Shown piece after piece: positions 9,917 through 22,380 of a stretch of 64,000 nucleotides of DNA (its first letter is position 1; each line of letters begins with the position of its first letter). The notes beneath the pieces are model-generated. The model was not told the origin of the DNA, made no database searches, and saw nothing but the letters and a program-made list of their open reading frames with translations. Both the position numbers and the translations under genes were made by a program. Origin of the DNA: Hydractinia symbiolongicarpus (Eukaryota > Cnidaria > Hydrozoa > Anthoathecata > Hydractiniidae); the NCBI RefSeq assembly GCF_029227915.1, contig NC_079880.1, forward strand, positions 7,690,001 through 7,754,000, read 5' to 3'.

Positions 9917-12411
9917 CTCAATGAAATATAGTTTTTGAAACTGTCTCTATTTCTTCAGCCCGAGCTAACGGCAAGGATTGGTACCACGGTAAGAAAATGA
10001 CTTATTCATAAAAATTTTTGAATGAAGCGCTTCCACAGTGCCAGTGTAATCGTTCAGTTCCATGTCAAATTAAGGAGAATGTTATTTCTTGGAGTTCAAT
10101 TGTCTCATTGATGACCTTTATAAGGTCAATGTCAAAAGTCAATTCAATTAAGTCAGTCAATCGTTTTACTGTTAATAGCGATGCAACCTTGTAATAACAG
10201 AAACATATCGCCAAATACATGTTGATACTAATATGTGACGCAACAGTAGTAACTCCAACGGAATGATACCGCTAGAACGTCAATGAAATGCACTTTTTAA
10301 AAATGTCTCTATTTCTTCAGCGCGCGCAAACAGCTAGGATTGATCCCACAGTAAAAAAAGACTTATTTATCTAAATTTTTAAATAAAGCGGTACCACACC
10401 GCACAGTGTAATCGCTGAGTTCCAGCAATCAGGTCAAATTAAGAAGAATGTTATTCCTTGGAGTGCAATTGTCTCATTGATGACCTTTATAAGGTCAAAG
10501 TCTAAAATCAGTTCAATTAAGTCCCACAATCATGTTGAATGTTATTTCTTGCATGTTGGTACGAATATGTGACGCAACCGTTGTACCCCAAACGGACGGA
10601 TACTGTAAGAAACTCAATGAAATGTAGTGTTTGAAACTGTCTCAATTTCTTCAGGACGCGCTAACGGCTACGATTGGTCCCACAGTACAAAATGACTTAT
10701 TTATCTAAATTTTTAAATGAAGCGCTACCACAGCGCCCAGTGTAATCGCTAAGTTCCAGCAATCAAGTCAAATTAAGTTTAATGTTATTTCTTGTAGTCC
10801 AGTTGTCTCATTTATCACATTTATAAGGTCAAAGTCTAAAATCAGTTCAATTAAGTCCCACAATCAATCGTTTCACTGTTAAAAGCGATGCAACCTAGTA
10901 ATGTCAGAAACATATGGCTAAATGCATGTTGGTACGAATATGTGACGCAACCGTTGTAACTCAAACGGATTGATACCGCTAGAAAGTCACTGAAATGCAC
11001 TTTTTGAAAATGTCTCTATTTCTTCAGCGCGTGCTAACGGCTAGGATTGGTTCCACAGTTAAAAATGAGTTATTTATTAAAATATTTAAACAAAGCGCTA
11101 CCACAGCGCACAGTGTAATCGCTGAGTTCCAGCAATCAGGTCAAATTAAGAAGAATGTTATTTCTTGGAGTCCAATTGTCTCATTGATGACCTGTATAAC
11201 GTCAACGTCTAAAATCAGTTCAATTAAGTCCCACAGTCAATCGTTTTACTGCTAAAAGCGATGCAGCCTAGTGACATCGGAAAAATATCGCTAAATATAT
11301 GTTGGTACGAACATGTCACGCAACTCTTGTAACTCAAACGGATTGATACCGCTAGAACGTCAATTAAATGCACTTTTTAAAAATGTCTCTATTTCTTCAG
11401 CGCGCGCAAACAGCTAGGATTGATCCCACAGTAAACAAAGACTTATTTATCTAAATTTTTAAATGAAGCGTTACCACACCGCACAGTGTAATCGCTGAGT
11501 TCCAGCAATCAGGTCAAATTAAGAAGAATGTTATTTCTTGGAGTCCAATTGTCTCATTGATGACCTTTATAAGGTCAAAGTCTAAAATCAGTTCAATTAA
11601 GTGCCACAATCAATCGTTTTACTGTTAAAAGAGATGCAACCTAGTAATGTCAGAAACATATGGTTAAATGCATGTTGGTACGAATATGTGACGCAACCGT
11701 TGTAACTCAAACGGATTGATACCACTAGAACGTCAATGACATGCACTTTTTAAAAATGTCTCTATTTTTTCAGTGCGCGCAAACAGCTAGGATTGGTCCC
11801 GTAGTAAAAAATTACTTATTTATCTACATTTTCAAATAAAGCGTACCACAGCGCCCAGTGTAATCGTTGAGTTCAAGCAATCATGACAAATTAAGAAGAG
11901 TATTATTTCTTGGAGTTCAATTGTCTCATTTATCAGATTTATAAGTTCAAAGTCCAAAGCAGTTCAATTAAGTCCCACAGTCAATCGTTTTACTGTTAAT
12001 AGCGATGCAACCTTGTAATAACAGAAACATATCGCTAAATACTTGTTGGTACGAATACTTGACGCAACCGTTGTAACTCAAACGGACTGATACCGTTAGA
12101 AACTCAATGAAATATAGTTTTTGAAACTGTCTCTATTTCTTCAACCCGAGCTAACGGCAAGGATTGGTACCACGGTAAGAAAATGACTTATTCATAAAAA
12201 TTTTTGAACGAAGCGCTTCCACAGTGCCAGTGTAATCGTTCAGTTCAAGCAATCATGTCAAGTTAAAAAGAATGCTATTTCTTGGAGACCAATTGTCTCA
12301 TTTATAACATTTATAAGGTCAAAGTCTAAAATCAGTTCAATTAAGTCCCACAGTCAATCGTTTTACTGTTAAAAGCGATGCAGCCTAGTGACATCGGAAA
12401 AAAATCGCTAA
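9917..12411 (+). repeat. Mixed monomers with one extra trimer copy
   Basis: Marks fall at 9917 (362 bp), 10279 (334 bp), 10613, 10986, 11359, 11732 and 12103. The stretch 10,279-11,358 is one complete 1,080 bp copy of the trimer HOR, isolated from the main series. 11,359-11,940 resembles the start of the window. The 9917 monomer has lost about 11 bp around the start of tcaaattaag. Confidence 0.85.
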
Positions 12412-14936
12412 ATACATGTTGGTACGAATATGTCACGCAACTCTTGTAACTCAAACGGATTGATACCGCTAGAACGTCAATTAAATGCACTTTTTAAAAA
12501 TGTCTCTATTTCTTCAGCGCGCGCAAACAGCTAGGATTGATCCCACAGTAAACATAGACTTATTTATCTAAATTTTTAAATGAAGCGTTACCACACCGCA
12601 CAGTGTAATCGCTGAGTTCCAGCAATCAGGTCAAGTTAAGAAGAATGTTATTTCTTGGAGTCCAATTGTCTCATTGATGACCTTTATAAGGTCAAAGTCT
12701 AAAATCAGTTCAATTAAGTCCCACAGTCAATCGTTTTACTGTTAAAAGCGATGCAGCCTAGTGACATCGGAGAAATATCGCTAAATACATGTTGGTACGA
12801 ATATGTCACGCAACTGTTGTTACTCAAACAGATTGATACCGCTAGAACGTCAAGGACATGCACTTTTTAAAAATGTCTCTATGTCTTCAGCGCGCGCAAA
12901 GGGCTAGGATTGGTCCCACAGTAAAAAAAGACTTATTTATCTAAATTTTTAAATGAAGCGCTCCCATAGCGCCCAGTGTAATCGCTGAGTTCCAGTAATC
13001 ATGTCAAATTAAGAAGAATTTTATTTCTTGGAGTCCAATTGTCTCATTTATCACATTTATAAGGTCAAAGTCTAAAATCAGTTCCAGTAAGTCCCACAGT
13101 CAATCGTTTTACTGTTAATAGCGATGCACCCTTGTAATAACAGAAACATATCGCTAATTACATGTTGGTACTAATATGTGACGCAACAGTTGTAACTCAA
13201 GCGGACTGATACCGTTATATAGTCAATATAATGCAGTATTTGAAACTGTCTCTATTACTTCAGCGCGAGCTAACGACAAGGATTGGTACCACGGTAAAAA
13301 AATGACCTATTTATTAAAATTTTTGAATGAAGCGCTTCCACAGTGCCCAGTGTAATCGTTGAGTTGCAGCAATCAGGTCAAATTAAGAAGAATGTTATTT
13401 CTTGGAGTTCAATTGTCTCATTGATGACCTTTATAAGGTCAAAGTCAAAAGTCAATTCAATTAAGTCAGTCAATCGTTTTGCTGTTAATAGCGATGCAAC
13501 CTAGTAATGTCAGAAACATATGGCTAAATGCATGTTGGTACGAATATGTGACGCAACCGTTGTAACTCAAACGGATTGATACCACTAGAACGTCAATGAC
13601 ATGCACTTTTTAAAAATGTCTCTATTTCTTCAGTGCGCGCAAACAGCTAGGATTGGTCCCGTAGTAAAAAATTACTTATTTATCTACATTTTCAAATAAA
13701 GCGTACCACAGCGCCCAGTGTAATCGTTGAGTTCAAGCAATCATGACAAATTAAGAAGAATATTATTTCTTGGAGTTCAATTGTCTCATTTATCAGATTT
13801 ATAAGGTCAAAGTCCAAAGCAGTTCACTTAAGTCGCACAGTCACTCGTTTCCCTGTTAAAAGCAAGAGCTAACGGCTAGTATTGGTCCTACAGTAAAAAT
13901 TGACTAATTTATCTACATTTTTTAATAAAGTGCTATCACAGCGCCCAGTGTAATCGTTGAGTTCAAGCAATCATGTCAAATTAAGAAGAATGTTCTTTCT
14001 TGGAGACCAATTGTCTCATTTATCACATTTATAAGTTCAAAGTATAAAATCGGTTCAATTAATACCCACAGTCAATCGTTTCTCTGTTAAAACCGATGGA
14101 ACCTAGTAATAGGGGAATCAAATCTCTAAGTACATGTTGGTACGAATACTTGACGCAACCGTTGTAACTCAAACGGACTGATACCGTTAGAAACTCAATG
14201 AAATATAGTTTTTGAAACTGTCTCTATTTACTCAGCGCGCGATAACGGCTAGGATTGGTCCCAGAGTAAAAAATGATTTATTTATCTACATTTTTTAATA
14301 AAGCGCTATCACAGCGCCCAGTGTAATCGTTAATTTCAAGCAATCATGTCAAGTTAAAAAGAATGTTATTTCTTGGAGAACAATTGTCTCATTTATCACA
14401 TTTATAAGGTCAAAGTCTAAAATCAGTTCCAGTAAGTCCCACAGTCAATCGTTTTACTGTTAATAGCGATGCACCCTTGTAATAACAGAAACATATCGCT
14501 AATTACATGTTGGTACTAATATGTGACGCAACAGTTGTAACTCAAGCGGACTGATACCGTTATATAGTCAATATAATGCAGTATTTGAAACTGTCTCTAT
14601 TACTTCAGCGCGAGCTAACGACAAGGATTGGTACCACGGTAAAAAAATGACCTATTTATTAAAATTTTTGAATGAAGCGCTTCCACAGTGCCCAGTGTAA
14701 TCGTTGAGTTGCAGCAATCAGGTCAAATTAAGAAGAATGTTATTTCTTGGAGTGCAATTGTCTCATTGATGACCTTTATAAGGTCAAAGTCTAAAATCAG
14801 TTCAATTAAGTCCCACAATCATGTTGAATGTTATTTCTTGCATGTTGGTACGAATATGTGACGCAACCGTTGTACCCCAAACGGACGGATACTGTAAGAA
14901 ACTCAATGAAATGTAGTGTTTGAAACTGTCTCAATC
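12412..14936 (+). repeat. HOR-B copy 1 (2,556 bp period)
   Basis: Marks at 12476, 12849, 13222, 13592, 14194, 14567 and 14902 all recur 2,556 bp later (15032, 15405, 15778, 16148, 16750, 17123, 17458). The unit holds a fused 602 bp monomer (13592) and a defective 335 bp monomer (14567). It ends abruptly at about 14,936, where tgtctcaat is joined to caaacctagtaatg. Confidence 0.92.
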
Positions 14937-15031
14937 AAACCTAGTAATGTCAGAAACATATGGCTAAATACATGTTGGTACGAATATGTCACGCAACTCT
15001 TGTAACTCAAACGGATTGATACCGCTAGAAC
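14902..15031 (+). repeat. 130 bp monomer remnant at the HOR-B junction
   Basis: Only 130 bp separate the marks at 14902 and 15032, so about 243 bp are missing. The first 35 bases belong to the end of HOR-B copy 1, and the rest is the tail of another monomer type running into copy 2. In copy 2 the matching position (17,458) continues as a full monomer. This is the shortest register interval I found. Confidence 0.92.
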
Positions 15032-17492
15032 GTCAATTAAATGCACTTTTTAAAAATGTCTCTATTTCTTCAGCGCGCGCAAACAGCTAGGATTGATCCC
15101 ACAGTAAACATAGACTTATTTATCTAAATTTTTAAATGAAGCGTTACCACACCGCACAGTGTAATCGCTGAGTTCCAGCAATCAGGTCAAGTTAAGAAGA
15201 ATGTTATTTCTTGGAGTCCAATTGTCTCATTGATGACCTTTATAAGGTCAAAGTCTAAAATCAGTTCAATTAAGTCCCACAGTCAATCGTTTTACTGGTA
15301 AAAGCGATGCAGCCTAGTGACATCGGAGAAATATCGCTAAATACATGTTGGTACGAATATGTCACGCAACTGTTGTTACTCAAACAGATTGATACCGCTA
15401 GAACGTCAAGGACATGCACTTTTTAAAAATGTCTCTATGTCTTCAGCGCGCGCAAAGGGCTAGGATTGGTCCCACAGTAAAAAAAGACTTATTTATCTAA
15501 ATTTTTAAATGAAGCGCTCCCATAGCGCCCAGTGTAATCGCTGAGTTCCAGTAATCATGTCAAATTAAGAAGAATTTTATTTCTTGGAGTCCAATTGTCT
15601 CATTTATCACATTTATAAGGTCAAAGTCTAAAATCAGTTCCAGTAAGTCCCACAGTCAATCGTTTTACTGTTAATAGCGATGCACCCTTGTAATAACAGA
15701 AACATATCGCTAATTACATGTTGGTACTAATATGTGACGCAACAGTTGTAACTCAAGCGGACTGATACCGTTATATAGTCAATATAATGCAGTATTTGAA
15801 ACTGTCTCTATTACTTCAGCGCGAGCTAACGACAAGGATTGGTACCACGGTAAAAAAATGACCTATTTATTAAAATTTTTGAATGAAGCGCTTCCACAGT
15901 GCCCAGTGTAATCGTTGAGTTGCAGCAATCAGGTCAAATTAAGAAGAATGTTATTTCTTGGAGTTCAATTGTCTCATTGATGACCTTTATAAGGTCAAAG
16001 TCAAAAGTCAATTCAATTAAGTCAGTTAATCGTTTTGCTGTTAATAGCGATGCAACCTAGTAATGTCAGAAACATATGGCTAAATGCATGTTGGTACGAA
16101 TATGTGACGCAACCGTTGTAACTCAAACGGATTGATACCACTAGAACGTCAATGACATGCACTTTTTAAAAATGTCTCTATTTCTTCAGTGCGCGCAAAC
16201 AGCTAGGATTGGTCCCGTAGTAAAAAATTACTTATTTATCTACATTTTCAAATAAAGCGTACCACAGCGCCCAGTGTAATCGTTGAGTTCAAGCAATCAT
16301 GACAAATTAAGAAGAATATTATTTCTTGGAGTTCAATTGTCTCATTTATCAGATTTATAAGGTCAAAGTCCAAAGCAGTTCACTTAAGTCGCACAGTCAC
16401 TCGTTTCCCTGTTAAAAGCAAGAGCTAACGGCTAGTATTGGTCCTACAGTAAAAATTGACTAATTTATCTACATTTTTTAATAAAGTGCTATCACAGCGC
16501 CCAGTGTAATCGTTGAGTTCAAGCAATCATGTCAAATTAAGAAGAATGTTCTTTCTTGGAGACCAATTGTCTCATTTATCACATTTATAAGTTCAAAGTA
16601 TAAAATCGGTTCAATTAATACCCACAGTCAATCGTTTCTCTGTTAAAACCGATGGAACCTAGTAATAGGGGAATCAAATCTCTAAGTACATGTTGGTACG
16701 AATACTTGACGCAACCGTTGTAACTCAAACGGACTGATACCGTTAGAAACTCAATGAAATATAGTTTTTGAAACTGTCTCTATTTACTCAGCGCGCGATA
16801 ACGGCTAGGATTGGTCCCAGAGTAAAAAATGATTTATTTATCTACATTTTTTAATAAAGCGCTATCACAGCGCCCAGTGTAATCGTTAATTTCAAGCAAT
16901 CATGTCAAGTTAAAAAGAATGTTATTTCTTGGAGACCAATTGTCTCATTTATCACATTTAGAAGGTCAAAGTCTAAAATCAGTTCCAGTAAGTCCCACAG
17001 TCAATCGTTTTACTGTTAATAGCGATGCACCCTTGTAATAACAGAAACATATCGCTAATTACATGTTGGTACTAATATGTGACGCAACAGTTGTAACTCA
17101 AGCGGACTGATACCGTTATATAGTCAATATAATGCAGTATTTGAAACTGTCTCTATTACTTCAGCGCGAGCTAACGACAAGGATTGGTACCACGGTAAAA
17201 AAATGACCTATTTATTAAAATTTTTGAATGAAGCGCTTCCACAGTGCCCAGTGTAATCGTTGAGTTGCAGCAATCAGGTCAAATTAAGAAGAATGTTATT
17301 TCTTGGAGTGCAATTGTCTCATTGATGACCTTTATAAGGTCAAAGTCTAAAATCAGTTCAATTAAGTCCCACAATCATGTTGAATGTTATTTCTTGCATG
17401 TTGGTACGAATATGTGACGCAACCGTTGTACCCCAAACGGACGGATACTGTAAGAAACTCAATGAAATGTAGTGTTTGAAACTGTCTCAATT
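14968..17492 (+). repeat. HOR-B copy 2
   Basis: Near-identical to 12,412-14,936. Its last 1.5 kb is also the start of the next, longer duplication (HOR-C), so the two periods overlap. Small differences from copy 1 include gtcagttaatcg near 16,022 and atttagaaggtc near 16,958. Confidence 0.92.
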
Positions 17493-19092
17493 TCTTCAGG
17501 ACGCGCTAACGGCTACGATTGGTCCCACAGTACAAAATGACTTATTTATCTAAATTTTTAAATGAAGCGCTACCACAGCGCCCAGTGTAATCGCTAAGTT
17601 CCAGCAATCAAGTCAAATTAAGTAGAATGTTATTTCTTGGAGTCCAGTTGTCTCATTTATCACATTTATAAGGTCAAAGTCTAAAATCAGTTCAATTAAG
17701 TCCCACAATCAATCGTTTCACTGTTAAAAGCGATGCAACCTAGTAATGTCAGAAACATATGGCTAAATGCATGTTGGTACGAATATGTGACGCAACCGTT
17801 GTAACTCAAACGGATTGATACCGCTAAAAAGTCACTGAAATGCACTTTTTCAAAATGTCTCTATTTCTTCAGCGCGTGCTAACGGCTAGGATTGGTTCCA
17901 CAGTTAAAAATGAGTTATTTATTTAAATATTTAAACAAAGCGCTACCACAGCGCACAGTGTAATCGCTGAGTTCCAGCAATCAGGTCAAATTAAGAAGAA
18001 TGTTATTTCTTGGAGTCCAATTGTCTCATTGATGACCTGTATAACGTCAAAGTCTAAAATCAGTTCAATTAAGTCCCACAGTCAATCGTTTTACTGCTAA
18101 AAGCGATGCAGCCAAGTGACATCGGAAAAATATCGCTAAATACATGTTGGTACGAATATGTCACGCAACTCTTGTAACTCAAACGGATTGATACCGCTAG
18201 AACGTCAATTAAATGCACTTTTTAAAAATGTCTCTATTTCTTCAGCGCGCTCAAACAGCTAGGATTGATCCCACAGTAAACAAAGACTTATTTATCTAAA
18301 TTTTTAAATGAAGCGTTACCACACCGCACAGTGTAATCGCTGAGTTCCAGCAATCAGGTCAAATTAAGAAGAATGTTATTTCTTGGAGTCCAATTGTCTC
18401 ATTGATGACCTTTATAAGGTCAAAGTCTAAAATCACTTCAATTAAGTCCCACAATCAATCGTTTCACTGTTAAAAGCAATGCAACCTAGTAATGTCAGAA
18501 ACATATGGCTAAAAGCATGTTGGTACGAATACGTGACGCAACCGTTGTAACTCAAACGGATTGATACCTCTAGAAAGTCAATGAAATGCAGTTTTTGAAA
18601 CTGTCTCTATTTCTTCAGCCCAAGCTAACGGCAAGGATTGGTACCACGGTAAGAAAATGACTTATTCATAAAAATTTTTGAATGAAGAGCTTCCACAGTG
18701 CCAGTGTAATCGTTCAGTTCCATGTCAAATTAAGGAGAATGTTATTTCTTGGAGTTCAATTTTCTCTTTTCTCACATTCATAAGATCAAAGTCCAAGGCA
18801 GTTCAATTAAGTGCCACAGTCAATCGTTTCACTGTTAGAAGCGATGCAACATAGTAATACCAGAAAAATATCGCTAAATACATGTTTGTACGAATATGTC
18901 ACGCAACTGTTGTTACTCAAACGGATTGATACCGCTAGAACGTTAATGAAATGCACTTTTTGAAAATATCTCTAATTCTTCGGCGCGCGAAAACGGCTAG
19001 GATTGGTCCCACAGTAAAAAAAGACTTATTTATCTAAATTTTTGAATGAAGCGCTACCACACCGCACAGTGTAGTCGCTGAGTTCCAGCAAT
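15930..19092 (+). repeat. HOR-C copy 1 (3,163 bp period)
   Basis: Marks at 16148, 16750, 17123, 17458, 17831, 18204, 18577 and 18942 recur exactly 3,163 bp later. The sizes in order are 602, 373, 335, 373, 373, 373, 365 and 369 bp. Its start is judged from where 15,9xx and 19,1xx begin to agree (gagttcaattgtctc, tcaaaagtcaattc). The exact edge is uncertain by tens of bases. Confidence 0.9.
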
Positions 19093-22000
19093 CAGGTCAA
19101 ATTCAGAAGAATGTTATTTCTTGGAGTTCAATTGTCTCATTGATGACCTTTATAAGGTCAAAGTCAAAAGTCAATTCAATTAAGTCAGTCAATCGTTTTG
19201 CTGTTAATAGCGATGCAACCTAGTAATGTCAGAAACATATGGCTAAATGCATGTTGGTACGAATATGTGACGCAACCGTTGTAACTCAAACGGATTGATA
19301 CCACTAGAACGTCAATGACATGCACTTTTTAAAAATGTCTCTATTTCTTCAGTGCGCGCAAACAGCTAGGATTGGTCCCGTAGTAAAAAATTACTTATTT
19401 ATCTACATTTTCAAATAAAGCGTACCACAGCGCCCAGTGTAATCGTTGAGTTCAAGCAATCATGACAAATTAAGAAGAATATTATTTCTTGGAGTTCAAT
19501 TGTCTCATTTATCAGATTTATAAGGTCAAAGTCCAAAGCAGTTCACTTAAGTCGCACAGTCACTCGTTTCCCTGTTAAAAGCAAGAGCTAACGGCTAGTA
19601 TTGGTCCTACAGTAAAAATTGACTAATTTATCTTCATTTTTTAATAAAGTGCTATCACAGCGCCCAGTGTAATCGTTGAGTTCAAGCAATCATGTCAAAT
19701 TAAGAAGAGTGTTCTTTCTTGGAGACCAATTGTCTCATTTATCACATTTATAAGTTCAAAGTATAAAATCGGTTCAATTAATACCCACAGTCAATCGTTT
19801 CTCTGTTAAAACCGATGGAACCTAGTAATAGGGGAATCAAATCTCTAAGTACATGTTGGTACGAATACTTGACGCAACCGTTGTAACTCAAACGGACTGA
19901 TACCGTTAGAAACTCAATGAAATATAGTTTTTGAAACTGTCTCTATTTACTCAGCGCGCGATAACGGCTAGGATTGGTCCCAGAGTAAAAAATGATTTAT
20001 TTATCTACATTTTTTAATAAAGCGCTATCACAGCGCCCAGTGTAATCGTTAATTTCAAGCAATCATGTCAAGTTAAAAAGAATGTTATTTCTTGGAGACC
20101 AATTGTCTCATTTATCACATTTATAAGGTCAAAGTCTAAAATCAGTTCCAGTAAGTCCCACAGTCAATCGTTTTACTGTTAATAGCGATGCACCCTTGTA
20201 ATAACAGAAACATATCGCTAATTACATGTTGGTACTAATATGTGACGCAACAGTTGTAACTCAAGCGGACTGATACCGTTATATAGTCAATATAATGCAG
20301 TATTTGAAACTGTCTCTATTACTTCAGCGCGAGCTAACGACAAGGATTGGTACCACGGTAAAAAAATGACCTATTTATTAAAATTTTTGAATGAAGCGCT
20401 TCCACAGTGCCCAGTGTAATCGTTGAGTTGCAGCAATCAGGTCAAATTAAGAAGAATGTTATTTCTTGGAGTGCAATTGTCTCATTGATGACCTTTATAA
20501 GGTCAAAGTCTAAAATCAGTTCAATTAAGTCCCACAATCATGTTGAATGTTATTTCTTGCATGTTGGTACGAATATGTGACGCAACCGTTGTACCCCAAA
20601 CGGACGGATACTGTAAGAAACTCAATGAAATGTAGTGTTTGAAACTGTCTCAATTTCTTCAGGACGCGCTAACGGCTACGATTGGTCCCACAGTACAAAA
20701 TGACTTATTTATCTAAATTTTTAAATGAAGCGCTACCACAGCGCCCAGTGTAATCGCTAAGTTCCAGCAATCAAGTCAAATTAAGTAGAATGTTATTTCT
20801 TGGAGTCCAGTTGTCTCATTTATCACATTTATAAGGTCAAAGTCTAAAATCAGTTCAATTAAGTCCCACAATCAATCGTTTCACTGTTAAAAGCGATGCA
20901 ACCTAGTAATGTCAGAAACATATGGCTAAATGCATGTTGGTACGAATATGTGACGCAACCGTTGTAACTCAAACGGATTGATACCGCTAAAAAGTCACTG
21001 AAATGCACTTTTTCAAAATGTTTCTATTTCTTCAGCGCGTGCTAACGGCTAGGATTGGTTCCACAGTTAAAAATGAGTTATTTATTTAAATATTTAAACA
21101 AAGCGCTACCACAGCGCACAGTGTAATCGCTGAGTTCCAGCAATCAGGTCAAATTAAGAAGAATGTTATTTCTTGGAGTCCAATTGTCTCATTGATGACC
21201 TGTATAACGTCAAAGTCTAAAATCAGTTCAATTAAGTCCCACAGTCAATCGTTTTACTGTTAAAAGCGATGCAGCCAAGTGACATCGGAAAAATATCGCT
21301 AAATACATGTTGGTACGAATATGTCACGCAACTCTTGTAACTCAAACGGATTGATACCGCTAGAACGTCAATTAAATGCACTTTTTAAAAATGTCTCTAT
21401 TTCTTCAGCGCGCTCAAACAGCTAGGATTGATCCCACAGTAAACAAAGACTTATTTATCTAAATTTTTAAATGAAGCGTTACCACACCGCACAGTGTAAT
21501 CGCTGAGTTCCAGCAATCAGGTCAAATTAAGAAGAATGTTATTTCTTGGAGTCCAATTGTCTCATTGATGACCTTTATAAGGTCAAAGTCTAAAATCACT
21601 TCAATTAAGTCCCACAATCAATCGTTTCACTGTTAAAAGCAATGCAACCTAGTAATGTCAGAAACATATGGCTAAAAGCATGTTGGTACGAATACGTGAC
21701 GCAACCGTTGTAACTCAAACGGATTGATACCTCTAGAAAGTCAATGAAATGCAGTTTTTGAAACTGTCTCTATTTCTTCAGCCCAAGCTAACGGCAAGGA
21801 TTGGTACCACGGTAAGAAAATGACTTATTCATAAAAATTTTTGAATGAAGAGCTTCCACAGTGCCAGTGTAATCGTTCAGTTCCATGTCAAATTAAGGAG
21901 AATGTTATTTCTTGGAGTTCAATTTTCTCTTTTCTCACATTCATAAGATCAAAGTCCAAGGCAGTTCAATTAAGTGCCACAGTCAATCGTTTCACTGTTA

Positions 22001-22380
22001 GAAGCGATGCAACATAGTAATACCAGAAAAATATCGCTAAATACATGTTTGTACGAATATGTCACGCAACTGTTGTTACTCAAACGGATTGATACCGCTA
22101 GAACGTTAATGAAATGCACTTTTTGAAAATATCTTTAAATCTTCGGCGCGCGAAAACGGCTAGGATTGGTCCCACAGTAAAAAAAGACTTATTTATCTAA
22201 ATTTTTGAATGAAGCGCTACCACACCGCACAGTGTAGTCGCTGAGTTCCAGCAATCAGGTCAAATTCAGAAGAATGTTATTTCTTGGAGTTCAATTGTCT
22301 CATTGATGACCTTTATAAGGTCAAAGTCAAAAGTCAATTCAATTAAGTCAGTCAATCGTTTTGCTGTTAATAGCGATGCA
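19093..22380 (+). repeat. HOR-C copy 2
   Basis: Marks at 19311, 19913, 20286, 20621, 20994, 21367, 21740 and 22105. It differs from copy 1 by scattered single bases, for example aagaagagtgttc near 19,705, tgtttctatt near 21,019 and tctttaaatcttc near 22,131. The match ends near 22,380, where this copy reads ccttgtaataac and the first reads cctagtaatgtc. Confidence 0.92.

Noticed and set aside
10995-11255. 86-codon open frame in a monomer of the isolated trimer copy
   Set aside because: The same monomer type elsewhere (for example 2056 and 3128) has an in-frame stop from ttatttatttaaat. The frame is open here only because of tttattaaaat, so it is a chance opening.
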